NCBI GenBank assembly: GCA_018304545.1
Contig: JAGVVZ010000006.1
Span: 1-64,000 of the forward strand
DNA length: 64,000 nucleotides
Source: Candidatus Aenigmatarchaeota archaeon
Lineage (GTDB): Archaea > Aenigmatarchaeota > Aenigmatarchaeia > CG10238-14
Direction: 5' to 3'
Within the stretch, counting starts at the first letter, position 1. Each line of letters starts with the position of its first letter. The notes beneath the pieces were generated by a model. It was given only the letters and a program-made list of their open reading frames with translations, was not told the origin of the DNA and searched no databases. The position numbers were made by a program, and so were the translations under genes. Below are positions 9,339-17,830 of this stretch, piece after piece.

Positions 9339-9611
9339 TCAGCCAGTAAAAACCGCATAAATCGCTTTTAATATAGTTACATAACCAATTAGTTTGAAAA
9401 CAGCAAAAGGGAGTCCTGAACTCAAGAAAAACAGTCCTATACCCGTGAGCAGATCTGTTAAACCCATCCAATCATAGTAATAGCCTAATGCAATACTCGA
9501 GATTATTGAAACAATTCCTTTTATAAAAGAATAATAGATAAAAAATTTAATAATCGGAATATCGGTGCTCGATATCAAAAAAAATCCAGCTATTAAATCC
9601 AATAAGCTCAT
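9339..9611 (-). CDS. Small multi-pass membrane protein, about 90 aa
   Basis: The ORF track starts at 9629; the internal Met (MSLLDLIAGFFLIS) at 9611 is a likely start. Three to four hydrophobic segments fill the protein, with hardly any hydrophilic domain. No family is recognised. It lies on the opposite strand between sufB and sufD and so splits the suf genes into two transcription units. Whether it has anything to do with Fe-S assembly cannot be said. Confidence 0.55.
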   Translation of the reverse strand: MSLLDLIAGFFLISSTDIPIIKFFIYYSFIKGIVSIISSIALGYYYDWMGLTDLLTGIGLFFLSSGLPFAVFKLIGYVTILKAIYAVFTG

Positions 9612-9740
9612 GAATTTTACTAATAACATGATACTACATTAAACTCAGAGTTTTTATTATTTGATTTAGTCTATTATATACGTGAGATAATATTAAATTT
9701 ATTTAAGTTATAACCCTGTTATATTAAAGAAGGTAATTCA

Positions 9741-10922
9741 ATGAACAAAGAGATAATCAATAAAATTATCGAACCACAATGGATGAAAGAAATAAGAATG
9801 GGTGCGTGGGACAAGTTCCAGCAAATTCCAATGCCAACTATAAAAGATGAGGAGTGGAAATATACGGATATATCAAGTCTTGATTTGACTAAAATTAATC
9901 CCTCTACAATCAATAAGATGATGTTTGAAGTAAGCGACAAACTTAAAAAAAGCGGCGTCATCATCACAGATCTCAGGGATGCAATAGAAAATCATGAAGA
10001 GTTAGTAAAGAAATATTTCAGTTCTGTTGTAACACCTAATAAGAAGTTTGATTATCTAAATTTTGCATTCTGGAACAATGGGATATTTATTTACGTGCCT
10101 GAAGGCGTGAATGTGGATATTCCTGTAAGAGCGGCATTTTTAACCAAGGATGTTTCGGCTATTTTCACTCACAATCTCATTATTTTAGAACCAAACTCAT
10201 CTATTAATTTTTATGAGGAATATTCTTCCAATGCATCAGACAAGCAATCGCTACAATCAGGAATAACAGAAATAATTGTAAAGGAGAATTCACATATAGA
10301 TTTTGTTTCTATACAAGAATGGAACGACAACTTTTATGATTTTTCAACAAAGAAAGCTATTCTTGAAAGAGATGCGACAATCACCTGGATCTTTGGTTGT
10401 TTTGGAGGAAAGGTAACCAAGTGGAATATAAATACTGTGCTTAATGGGGAAGGATCACAAACAAAAAATCTTGGCGTGTTTTTTGGAAATAAGAAACAAC
10501 ATTTCGATATATCAACTAATGCGTATCATCTCGTACCCCGCACAACCAACAACATATTAACAAAAGGCGTGCTGAGCGATAACGCAACATCCGTTTATCA
10601 CGGCTTGATATCAGTTGAAAAAGATGCCCAAAAAACCGATTCGTATTTAGCCGATCATACTCTAGTGTTAAGTGAAAATGCCTTAGCAAACAGCATCCCC
10701 GAATTGAAAATAGAAGCGAACGACGTGCGAGCAACGCACGGCGCTACTATAGGCAAAATAGATGAAGAGCAGTTATTCTATTTAATATCGAGAGGATTAA
10801 GCAGAAATGAGGCCGAGCTATTAATCGTCAAAGGATTTTTTGAGCCAGTGATACAAAAAATACCAATGGAAGATATTAGAGGGAAAATACAAAAAATAAT
10901 AGAAGGGAAAATGAGTGTTTGA
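9741..10922 (+). CDS. sufD: Fe-S cluster assembly protein SufD
   Basis: SufB paralogue that forms the SufBC2D complex. Typical features are the N-terminal helix EEWKYTDISSL, the beta-helix core (FFGNKKQHFDISTNAYHL) and the C-terminal THGATIGKIDEEQLFYLISRG block with a conserved His. The length of 393 residues is normal. It has its own promoter candidate (TTTATTTAAG around 9698-9707) and a good ribosome-binding site (GAAGGTAATTCA before the ATG). Its end overlaps sufS by 8 bases, so sufD-sufS-sufU form an operon. Confidence 0.94.
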   Translation: MNKEIINKIIEPQWMKEIRMGAWDKFQQIPMPTIKDEEWKYTDISSLDLTKINPSTINKMMFEVSDKLKKSGVIITDLRDAIENHEELVKKYFSSVVTPNKKFDYLNFAFWNNGIFIYVPEGVNVDIPVRAAFLTKDVSAIFTHNLIILEPNSSINFYEEYSSNASDKQSLQSGITEIIVKENSHIDFVSIQEWNDNFYDFSTKKAILERDATITWIFGCFGGKVTKWNINTVLNGEGSQTKNLGVFFGNKKQHFDISTNAYHLVPRTTNNILTKGVLSDNATSVYHGLISVEKDAQKTDSYLADHTLVLSENALANSIPELKIEANDVRATHGATIGKIDEEQLFYLISRGLSRNEAELLIVKGFFEPVIQKIPMEDIRGKIQKIIEGKMSV

Positions 10923-12138
10923 CGTAAAAAAAATCAGAAAGGATTTTCCGATTTTAAATAGAAAAATCCATGGCAAGAAGCTGGTTTACCTGGATAATGC
11001 AGCTACCAGCCAAAAACCTAAACAAGTAATACAGACACTAAAAGACTTTTATGAGAAACATAATGCGAATATCCATCGCGGCGTCTATGTGCTGTCGGAA
11101 GAATCATCACAGATGTATGAAGATGCATACGAGAAGGTTGCCAAATTTATAAATGCTGATGGAATGGAAGAAATCGTTCTTGTCAGAAATACAAACGAGG
11201 CAATGAATATTGTTCTTTATTCTTGGGCGTGGGACAATTTGAAGAAAGGAGATGAAATAATCACCACAATGATGGAGCATCATGCAAATATAGTGCCATG
11301 GCAATTGCTAGAAAAAAGAGGGGTGAAGTTGAAATATGTTGATATAAATGATAACGGCACACTGAGAATGGAAGATTATAATAAATTAATTACAAGAAAA
11401 ACAAGACTAATTGCCGTGGTTCATGTTTCAAATGTTCTTGGAACAATAAACCCAATCAAAAAAATAGGAAAAATGGCGCATGACCACGATGCTAAACTTT
11501 TAGTGGATGCAGCACAATCAGTTCCTCACATGCCTGTTGATGTGAAAGAAATAAACTGCGATTTTCTTGCATTCTCAGGACATAAAATGCTTGCACCAAC
11601 AGGAACGGGTGCGTTATTCGTTAAAAAAGAAATATTAGAGAACATGCAACCGTTCATGAGAGGAAGTGCAATGATAAAAGAAGTTTATTTACATGAAGCT
11701 AAATGGAATGACCTGCCGTGGAGGTTTGAAGCCGGCACGCCAAACATAGCGGATAATATAGCATTTGCAACAGCTATTGACTATCTGCAAAAAATAGGGA
11801 TGAGAAATGTCAGAGATCATGAGAAGCAGTTAACGAAATATGCATTGAAGAGAATGAGTGAGATAAAGCAGCTGAAAATTTATGGACCGCTTGATACAGA
11901 TAAAAGGGGTGGTGTTATTGCTTTTACTCTGGGCGATATTCATCCTCATGATCTATCGACGGTGCTGGACGATTTCGGCATAGCAACGAGAAGTGGTCAC
12001 CACTGTGCGATGCCTTTACACAATAGGCTTAAGCTTGCAGCTTCTACTCGAGCTAGTTTCTATATCTATAACACAAAAGAAGAAATCGACTATTTTATCG
12101 ATGCTCTGAATAAAGCAGCAAAGGTGTTTCGATTATGA
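10915..12138 (+). CDS. sufS: Cysteine desulfurase SufS
   Basis: PLP enzyme that releases sulfur from cysteine for Fe-S assembly. The PLP lysine is in SGHKMLAPTG (residue 224), and the persulfide-forming Cys is about residue 363 in RSGHHCAMPLH. The His of the HVSNVLG and AAQSVPH blocks is also conserved. The length of 407 residues fits the SufS (group II) class. The start overlaps sufD and the end overlaps sufU by 4 bases. Confidence 0.96.
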   Translation: MFDVKKIRKDFPILNRKIHGKKLVYLDNAATSQKPKQVIQTLKDFYEKHNANIHRGVYVLSEESSQMYEDAYEKVAKFINADGMEEIVLVRNTNEAMNIVLYSWAWDNLKKGDEIITTMMEHHANIVPWQLLEKRGVKLKYVDINDNGTLRMEDYNKLITRKTRLIAVVHVSNVLGTINPIKKIGKMAHDHDAKLLVDAAQSVPHMPVDVKEINCDFLAFSGHKMLAPTGTGALFVKKEILENMQPFMRGSAMIKEVYLHEAKWNDLPWRFEAGTPNIADNIAFATAIDYLQKIGMRNVRDHEKQLTKYALKRMSEIKQLKIYGPLDTDKRGGVIAFTLGDIHPHDLSTVLDDFGIATRSGHHCAMPLHNRLKLAASTRASFYIYNTKEEIDYFIDALNKAAKVFRL

Positions 12139-12536
12139 ATTCCGAAATGTATGGTGAAATAATTTTGGACTATTACAGAAATCCAAAAAATTTTGGGAAA
12201 CTGGATAGACCAAATATCGTTTCCAGAGATGCTAATCCTCTATGTGGGGATATAATTGAAATACAATTAAAAATCAGCAAAGACAAAAAAATATCCGACG
12301 TGAGGTTTAATGGCAATGGGTGTGCTATTAGCAGAGCTTCTGCATCTATGCTAACAGAATTAATTAAAGATAAAACACTGAATGATATAGTTAAATTATC
12401 AAAAAAGGATGTTCTTGATCTTCTTGGAATTGAATTAAGTCATGTTAGGATGAAGTGTGCATTGCTACCATTAAAGGCTTTAAAATTAGGAGTGTATGGA
12501 TTTTTGGGAAAGACGTTCAATGAAAAGGAAATGTGA
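12135..12536 (+). CDS. sufU: SufU/IscU-like sulfur acceptor or scaffold protein
   Basis: The three conserved cysteines and an aspartate are visible: NPLCGD (Cys37), GNGCAIS (Cys63) and RMKCALLP (Cys108). SufU accepts persulfide sulfur from SufS in a Zn-dependent manner. The GxGCAIS context and the adjacent sufS favour SufU over IscU. At 133 residues it is slightly short for SufU. It is the last gene of the sufDSU operon. The 3' end carries the first copy of the 13-bp repeat that flanks the toxin-antitoxin module. Confidence 0.88.
   Translation: MNSEMYGEIILDYYRNPKNFGKLDRPNIVSRDANPLCGDIIEIQLKISKDKKISDVRFNGNGCAISRASASMLTELIKDKTLNDIVKLSKKDVLDLLGIELSHVRMKCALLPLKALKLGVYGFLGKTFNEKEM
12520..12532 (+). 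repeat. 13-bp direct repeat, left of TA module
   Basis: ATGAAAAGGAAAT, at the 3' end of sufU, is repeated exactly at 13116-13128 on the other side of the toxin-antitoxin genes. The arrangement is compatible with insertion of the module by recombination or end duplication. Confidence 0.6.
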
Positions 12537-12537
12537 G

Positions 12538-12584
12538 CTACTATAGTAGAAAGATTTAAATATACTTAAGTATACTATAGTATA
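12538..12584. promoter_or_regulatory. Triple palindromic operator of the toxin-antitoxin operon
   Basis: Three perfect palindromes surround the TATA region: CTACTATAGTAG (12538-12549), TATACTTAAGTATA (12561-12574) and TATACTATAGTATA (12571-12584, overlapping the second). The shared core is (T)ACTATAGTA. This is the expected layout for autorepression by an antitoxin or antitoxin-toxin complex. Confidence 0.65.
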
Positions 12585-12595
12585 CATTGATATTT

Positions 12596-12835
12596 ATGAA
12601 CGAAACAACAGTAAAGTTGCATAAGACTACGAAAACAGAACTAGATAAATTTAGAGAATATAAAAATGAAAGTTATGATGAAGTAATACAGAAGGTAATA
12701 TTCATAGCTAAAACTTTAAAGACACAACCACAACTGAGTAAAGAAACAATAGAAGCTATCGAAATGGCTAGAGAAAGGATAAAAAAAGGCAAATTCATGA
12801 CTGAAGATGAAGCCAGAAAGAGGCTTGGCTTCTAA
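12596..12835 (+). CDS. RelB-like antitoxin (type II TA system)
   Basis: A 79-residue protein, MNETTVKLHKTTKTELDKF..., starting at the second Met of the track ORF. The N-terminal beta strand plus helices (TVKLHKTTKTELDKFREY) fit a ribbon-helix-helix DNA-binding domain. The Lys-rich C-terminus (ETIEAIEMARERIKKGKF) is the type of extended region that wraps a RelE/ParE toxin. It overlaps the toxin start (TAATG). It is probably autoregulated through the palindromes just upstream. Confidence 0.82.
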   Translation: MNETTVKLHKTTKTELDKFREYKNESYDEVIQKVIFIAKTLKTQPQLSKETIEAIEMARERIKKGKFMTEDEARKRLGF

Positions 12836-13089
12836 TGTATGAAGTTATTTTTGATGAAGTTGCAATAGAATTTTTAAACAAATTACCAAATGATTTGAAA
12901 GAAAGAATATTCAAGAAAATATTATCAACTAAACACAATCCATTTCACTTTTTTGAAAGATTAGAGGGAAGAAAGGATTATAAACTCAGAGTTGGGGATT
13001 ATAGAGTTATAGCTGATATTGATCAAAAAACTAAAAGAATAGAAATAGCTGTAATTGGACATAGGAGAAATATATACAAGCAGATATAA
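12835..13089 (+). CDS. RelE/ParE-family toxin
   Basis: 84 residues, the usual RelE size. The fold pattern is clear: two N-terminal helices (AIEFLNKLPNDLKERIFKKI) and the core LEGRKDYKLRVGDYRVIADID, ending in the strand with IAVIGHRRNIYK. Arg residues in RVGDYR and HRRNIY match those used by archaeal RelE for ribosome-dependent mRNA cleavage. The start overlaps the antitoxin stop codon. Confidence 0.88.
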   Translation: MYEVIFDEVAIEFLNKLPNDLKERIFKKILSTKHNPFHFFERLEGRKDYKLRVGDYRVIADIDQKTKRIEIAVIGHRRNIYKQI

Positions 13090-13115
13090 TATATGATTTT
13101 ATCGAAAAATATTTG

Positions 13116-13128
13116 ATGAAAAGGAAAT
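13116..13128 (+). repeat. 13-bp direct repeat, right of TA module
   Basis: Exact copy of ATGAAAAGGAAAT at 12520-12532. The next bases (ATAATAGTA) also partly resemble the sequence after the left copy. Confidence 0.6.
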
Positions 13129-13160
13129 ATAATAGTATCCTCTGTGAAATATAATTCATT

Positions 13161-13196
13161 TCTCGTTTTTGTATATAATTTTTGTATATAATAAAA
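13161..13196 (+). promoter_or_regulatory. Tandem TATA-type repeat before the 13227 gene
   Basis: TTTTTGTATATAA occurs twice back to back (about 13167-13191). Either copy could be the TATA box of the orphan gene starting at 13227. Confidence 0.4.
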
Positions 13197-13226
13197 CATT
13201 TAACCTTTCTATTGGTTTATTGGAAT

Positions 13227-14042
13227 ATGACATATGATAGCTGGGCAGATTGTCGTTATGTGGTCGGCAAAGACGCAAGATTTGGCCCTGCAAAACCAAG
13301 AAATGTGAACTATATACCTAAAGTTCCTGTTATTGGTTTTCTTGGATTTCATGAAGATTACAATCAATATTGTGCTGGATTTTTTGGAGATTTTGGGTAC
13401 TGGTCTCCTGATAGATCTGTGAGGAATGACACATGTCTAAAAACTAGAAAGGCTGGAAAATGTCCGAGGGGATTTGGTATTAAAGTTCCGAATAAATATG
13501 TGCCTGAATATGTAATTTATGGAAGATACAATTTAGAAAAAAGTGATGAGATAAGGGAATTAATTCAATTGATTTTTGCAACAACAGTTAGAGATCTGTC
13601 TGAAATTAATGACGAAATTCCACGTGAGATATTGATGACCAGAAGATGCAAACTAAATATCGATTTGGATGAAGTAATTACCGTAAACTCCCTATATCCT
13701 CTAGAAGGAAGTGTCACCTACCAACCTGTTAGAAGGAGCAAAAAATTTAGAGGCCACACTTTTCAGTTAGGAATAGATGTAGGTAATAGTCCTGGAGAAA
13801 CTGTATTAACTAGTGGCAGGAGTGACATGTCATATTCAATGTCTCTTCACCGTGACGGAAAATGTATTTGGTATTTTGTGTCCTATTACCAACATCCTCA
13901 CCGAACCTCTATAATAAAAATAATGAATCCGTCAATAAATTTTTCAGACCCGAGATATATTAGAAGAAAAATAGCAGAAAAGGAAGAACTGAACGGATTG
14001 AAAAATTTTTTAAAATTCATGGAAAATACTATCTGCCAATGA
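13227..14042 (+). CDS. Hypothetical protein, 271 aa
   Basis: I do not recognise this family. The start at MTYDSWADCRYV (13227) is preferred because the track extension (from 13182) is hydrophobic and lies over the promoter. The protein is rich in aromatic residues and Gly and has a few scattered cysteines (DCRY, CAGFFGDFGYW, CLKTRKAGKCPRG). There is no transmembrane segment. A GHTFQLGIDVG stretch in the second half is superficially nucleotide-fold-like but too weak to assign. The stop codon overlaps a small inverted repeat GACAG-N9-CTGTC that could aid termination. Confidence 0.6.
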   Translation: MTYDSWADCRYVVGKDARFGPAKPRNVNYIPKVPVIGFLGFHEDYNQYCAGFFGDFGYWSPDRSVRNDTCLKTRKAGKCPRGFGIKVPNKYVPEYVIYGRYNLEKSDEIRELIQLIFATTVRDLSEINDEIPREILMTRRCKLNIDLDEVITVNSLYPLEGSVTYQPVRRSKKFRGHTFQLGIDVGNSPGETVLTSGRSDMSYSMSLHRDGKCIWYFVSYYQHPHRTSIIKIMNPSINFSDPRYIRRKIAEKEELNGLKNFLKFMENTICQ

Positions 14043-14159
14043 CAGAATTATTAACTGTCCTGCTCCACCGCATTTACGGATGTTTTTAAATAACTCCAAC
14101 TACATCTTTTAAAGATTTATAAAATAATCAGTTTATAATATCTCTGGAAAGTAGATCAA

Positions 14160-16214
14160 ATGAAAGGTATAGTTCAGATCACCGATAAGATAAACCGTTC
14201 GGAATTAGACAATTTTAGCACTAAAAAACTTGAAGGACAAATAATCAGAAAAAGCCTGAATTTTCCAGGGACAGATGTTTATCTAATAAAACCGGAAGTT
14301 TACAGAAATTGGAAAACAAATGGAAAACTATCGAACGATTTTTTAAGTGAACTTGATGCTCCGATCAAAAATCTGATAAACAAATACAAATCGATAACCA
14401 TAAGAACATGCTTCTGGTTTAAAGGTTTTGAAAATCCTAGGGCACTGCCATCATGGAGAAACCTCAAAAATAAAAAGGATGTTCTAAAAAGCATTGGAGA
14501 AGCATACAAGTCAGGGGAGACCATTGCAAGAGATAATAAAATCAGCGAGTATGAACTTGGTCTTCTTATTCAAGGACGCTTAGATGCAGAAAAGGGAGGA
14601 TTTGCTGTTGCCGATATTGAAAAGGAAAAATTATGCATGATCGACTCTTGTTGGGGCGATGCACATCTAATAGCAATGGGCGGAGAAGATTTTGACACTT
14701 ATTGGATGGATGAAAATGGCAAGATCATAGAGAAGATCATAAGAAACAAAAAGATTGGCCATTTTTATGTGAAAACCCTGAAAAAGGCCCTGAAAATAAA
14801 AGGAAACAAGCAAATAATGCCAAGCCTAACAGACAGTGAAGTTATTGAAATTTCTAAACATGTTTTCAGGTCTGCAAAAAAATTTAACTGCAATGTCGAA
14901 GCTGAATTTCTGATAACAAAAAATGGGATAATTGATATTTATGAGCTTCAGATGAAACCCGGTTTCACTATATTCAAACCGCAGGAATCTTTGGATGAGA
15001 AAGATGTTATAGTGAAAGGTTTGGGTGCCTATCCAGGAAAAGTCAAAGGCCGGGTTAGAATCATTAAAAATAGATTGGATTTCAAAAAAATAGAGGATGG
15101 TGACATAGCAGTTGTTGATAAAAAAATGATGGCAATTGAGCTACCACTACTAACTAAAGTTGCTGCAATAATCACAACAACAGGCGGTATAACATCGCAC
15201 TTTGCTACTGTTACAAAAGAATTCAAGATTCCGTGTATAGTCGGCGCTCATAATGCGACAAAAATTCTAAAAAATAATCAAGAAATATTTGTTGATGCTG
15301 TAAGAGGAGAGGTCTATTCCAAAATGCCCGAAATAGATGAGTTGGGCACCGACACTGACGTGGTTTGGTTTGCTGAATCCACTAAGAAGATAGATCTCAT
15401 CGGCAATAAGGCATTGAATTTAATAAATATGATGCAATTGGGCCTGCCTGTGCCACCAGGATTTATCATTACTACAAAATCATTAAGTGAGTTTCTCAGA
15501 GAAAATAAAATCGATAAGGAAATGAATAAAATGCTTGCCAACATGAATTTCGGAAAATTGGAAGGCATGGAAGAGAAAATAAAATCTTTTTTCAGCAAAT
15601 CAAAAATTCATAAAAGCCTCGAAAAAAATATTGTAGATTCTTTTGATAAGCTAAAACAAAAATATCATCGCGTGTCCGTAAGATCATCTGCTACATGCGA
15701 AGACAGTGTTAAAGCATCCTTTGCCGGCCAGTTCCAGAGTTTTCTGTTTGTGAATGATAAAAATAATCTACTGAAATCCATCAAAAATTGTTGGGCGTCT
15801 GCATATAGACCTGGCGTGTTTATTTACGCCAATAGACTAGGAATAAATCCGAAAAATATTAAGATGGCCGTTGTTGTTCAAGGAATGATAGAAGGAGAGA
15901 AAGCGGGAGTGATATTTACGAAAAATATATGGGAAGGAGAGAAAGACACTATTCTGATCGAATCTTCTGAAGGAATAGGCGAGAATGTGGTCTCAGGCTT
16001 GAAAACCCCCAGCAGATATGTGATAGATAAAAAATCTGGCAAAATTCTACACAAAAGCGAGAAAAGAGGAGACAGCTTATCTACTGGGGAAATATCCGAA
16101 CTGATTAAGTATGCAAAAATATTGGAAGATTATTATGGTCATCCACAGGATATAGAATGGGCGATAAAAGACGGAAAAATTTATCTTTTGCAAAGCAGAC
16201 CTATAACAGCATGA
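14160..16214 (+). CDS. PEP-synthase-like phosphotransferase with duplicated ATP-grasp halves around a His domain
   Basis: Family: PEP synthase/PPDK/rifampicin phosphotransferase. Domain order is unusual. Residues about 1-275 look like a degenerate PPDK ATP-binding domain (TIRTCFWFKGFENP, LLIQGRLDAEKGGFAV, IDIYELQMKPG). Residues about 280-395 are the swivelling phosphohistidine domain with TTTGGITSHFATV (His347). Residues about 405-684 are an intact PPDK N-domain (GNKALNLINMMQLGLPVPPGF, VRSSATCEDSVKASFAGQ, DIEWAIKDGKIYLLQSRPI). No PEP/pyruvate-binding C-terminal barrel is present, so it is unlikely to make PEP itself. It probably moves a phosphate from ATP to an unknown acceptor. The gene stands alone. 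Confidence 0.8.
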   Translation: MKGIVQITDKINRSELDNFSTKKLEGQIIRKSLNFPGTDVYLIKPEVYRNWKTNGKLSNDFLSELDAPIKNLINKYKSITIRTCFWFKGFENPRALPSWRNLKNKKDVLKSIGEAYKSGETIARDNKISEYELGLLIQGRLDAEKGGFAVADIEKEKLCMIDSCWGDAHLIAMGGEDFDTYWMDENGKIIEKIIRNKKIGHFYVKTLKKALKIKGNKQIMPSLTDSEVIEISKHVFRSAKKFNCNVEAEFLITKNGIIDIYELQMKPGFTIFKPQESLDEKDVIVKGLGAYPGKVKGRVRIIKNRLDFKKIEDGDIAVVDKKMMAIELPLLTKVAAIITTTGGITSHFATVTKEFKIPCIVGAHNATKILKNNQEIFVDAVRGEVYSKMPEIDELGTDTDVVWFAESTKKIDLIGNKALNLINMMQLGLPVPPGFIITTKSLSEFLRENKIDKEMNKMLANMNFGKLEGMEEKIKSFFSKSKIHKSLEKNIVDSFDKLKQKYHRVSVRSSATCEDSVKASFAGQFQSFLFVNDKNNLLKSIKNCWASAYRPGVFIYANRLGINPKNIKMAVVVQGMIEGEKAGVIFTKNIWEGEKDTILIESSEGIGENVVSGLKTPSRYVIDKKSGKILHKSEKRGDSLSTGEISELIKYAKILEDYYGHPQDIEWAIKDGKIYLLQSRPITA

Positions 16215-16386
16215 TTTCGTTAACCAAAATAATTCAATAGAAAATATAAAAACTAAATTTTGATTCCTTTCTTTTTCATAAGGTACAGCAACAATATGTG
16301 GCATTAGACCGGTTTGGACATGACGTAAAACAGCAAAAGAATTCTTAGAAGTATTAAATGCGCAATACGCAGAAGCTGCGAGAACT

Positions 16387-16839
16387 TTGGGAATAAATTT
16401 TGAACAACTTAAAGAAATATATACAGAAAGTGGCTATGGTTTAATCACAATAAGAAATGAAAAAGGAGTTGTATATTTAGAAGATCCTGTTGTGCTAACT
16501 GGTACAGACGTGGAACAAGATGTAGACCCACTTACATTTCCAAGACGTTCAAGATTAATAGATGGTGGTCTTGATTATGCTGTCATAGGACCTAATGTTG
16601 TTCCTGTTTTTATAGGTGGTGGTTATGATAGAAGAGACGGCTGGTCAACACTAGTAATTTATGGTGGAACTGGTCAAAAAAATCGCCAGCCCACTTTTAG
16701 GAATGGACTTGAAAAAAAGGACGGATATGATTTAAGCAGAATTGGAAGAACCAGAAAGTATCTATTGGAAAATTTTCCAGGTTATTTTGATCCAAGAATA
16801 TTAGTTGAAAAAAAGACAGAACCTGAAAGGCCATTCTGA
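16387..16839 (+). CDS. Hypothetical protein, 150 aa or more; possible frameshift at the 5' end
   Basis: I do not recognise this family. The protein is beta-rich with GLDYAVIGPNVVPVFIGGGYD and YGGTGQKNRQP. The track begins at a TTG codon, but in-frame sequence upstream also reads as convincing protein (KTAKEFLEVLNAQYAEAART). It is open back to a stop at 16321. An ATG at 16320 lies in a different frame and would join it if the single T at 16326 were absent. Either the gene has a real frameshift, or the assembly has a one-base error, or a non-ATG start is used. There is no membrane segment. Confidence 0.5.
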   Translation: MGINFEQLKEIYTESGYGLITIRNEKGVVYLEDPVVLTGTDVEQDVDPLTFPRRSRLIDGGLDYAVIGPNVVPVFIGGGYDRRDGWSTLVIYGGTGQKNRQPTFRNGLEKKDGYDLSRIGRTRKYLLENFPGYFDPRILVEKKTEPERPF

Positions 16840-16846
16840 ATATAAG

Positions 16847-17830
16847 TTATTTGCCAACAACTTTCTTTAGTTCATGATACAGGTTATCTTCGATTTCAAT
16901 TTCTCCTGATGCAAGATTTTTTTCAGTAAGACGATTTCCACGTTCACCAGGAAGAAGAATTTCATTTACACCTTCCAGTTTTCTGGCCGACTTGATGCGC
17001 TTGATTATGGAGGATACTTCCTTCATAAAAGTTTCTCTAGACGTGAGTATTTCTGGGTTGATAGCAATAACTAAATTACCTGCATTATTACTTTTGTTAT
17101 CAAAGGAATCGGCTTGCACTAAAGCACCAGAAAAAATTTGAACAATCAAGGCCAATCCAGAACCTTTATGCTCTCCAAAAGTCTTTATCGCACCTGACAT
17201 AATCTCTGCAGGATCTTGAGTAGGGTTACCCTCCTTATCGTATCCAATATCTTCAGCAACTTTTTTGTTCGCAGTTTTAGCTTCAATCAATCCATAATAC
17301 GCAATTGCAGAAGTAGACATATCAAATATGATGGAATCACTTTCTGTGGGAATTCCATATGCCATTGGATTTGTGCAGAAACGAGCTTCAGTTGACCCAT
17401 GTGGAGCGGTGGTTTGAAATGGGGCCGAAGCATAAGCAATTCCAATTAAACCTTTATCTGCTATTTTCTTTGCGTAGTATCCTAATGCACCAGTGGATTC
17501 AGATGTATTGAAATTGCCAACTATTCCAATTCCAGATTTTTTAGCCTTTTCAATAGCCGTGTCAGTTATCAAATCCATAACTAACATAGCATGAGTTGCA
17601 TTCCCATCAAATAGAGCTGAAACAGGTGTTTCTTTAATAATTTTTGGGGCACCACCATTGTCTCTTTTTGGAATACCCTTACCAATTAACTTGACTACAC
17701 CTTGGTTGTTTCCACGTAATTGCGCATACATTAGCACATCTAAAATAGTCCCTGCTTCTTTTTTAGAATAACCATAATGTAAAAGTGTCTTCTTCCCAAT
17801 GTTTTTTAATTTAGAAATCTTTATTTTCAT
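16847..17830 (-). CDS. Ldh2-type malate/L-lactate/ureidoglycolate dehydrogenase
   Basis: An NAD(P)-dependent oxidoreductase of the LDH2/MDH2 family (not the Rossmann LDH family). Its landmarks are the N-terminal LRGNNQGV (usually RG.xSHG), GIGIVGNFNTSESTGALGYYA, RFCTNPMAYGIP, IIFDMSTSAIAYYGLIEA and GEHKGSGLALIVQIFSGAL. In most members the N-terminal motif carries a catalytic His (SHG); here it reads NNQG, so the His may be replaced. At 327 residues it is a little short of the usual 340-360. The exact 2-hydroxyacid substrate is not determinable. It is convergent with the 16387 gene. Confidence 0.85.
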   Translation of the reverse strand: MKIKISKLKNIGKKTLLHYGYSKKEAGTILDVLMYAQLRGNNQGVVKLIGKGIPKRDNGGAPKIIKETPVSALFDGNATHAMLVMDLITDTAIEKAKKSGIGIVGNFNTSESTGALGYYAKKIADKGLIGIAYASAPFQTTAPHGSTEARFCTNPMAYGIPTESDSIIFDMSTSAIAYYGLIEAKTANKKVAEDIGYDKEGNPTQDPAEIMSGAIKTFGEHKGSGLALIVQIFSGALVQADSFDNKSNNAGNLVIAINPEILTSRETFMKEVSSIIKRIKSARKLEGVNEILLPGERGNRLTEKNLASGEIEIEDNLYHELKKVVGK

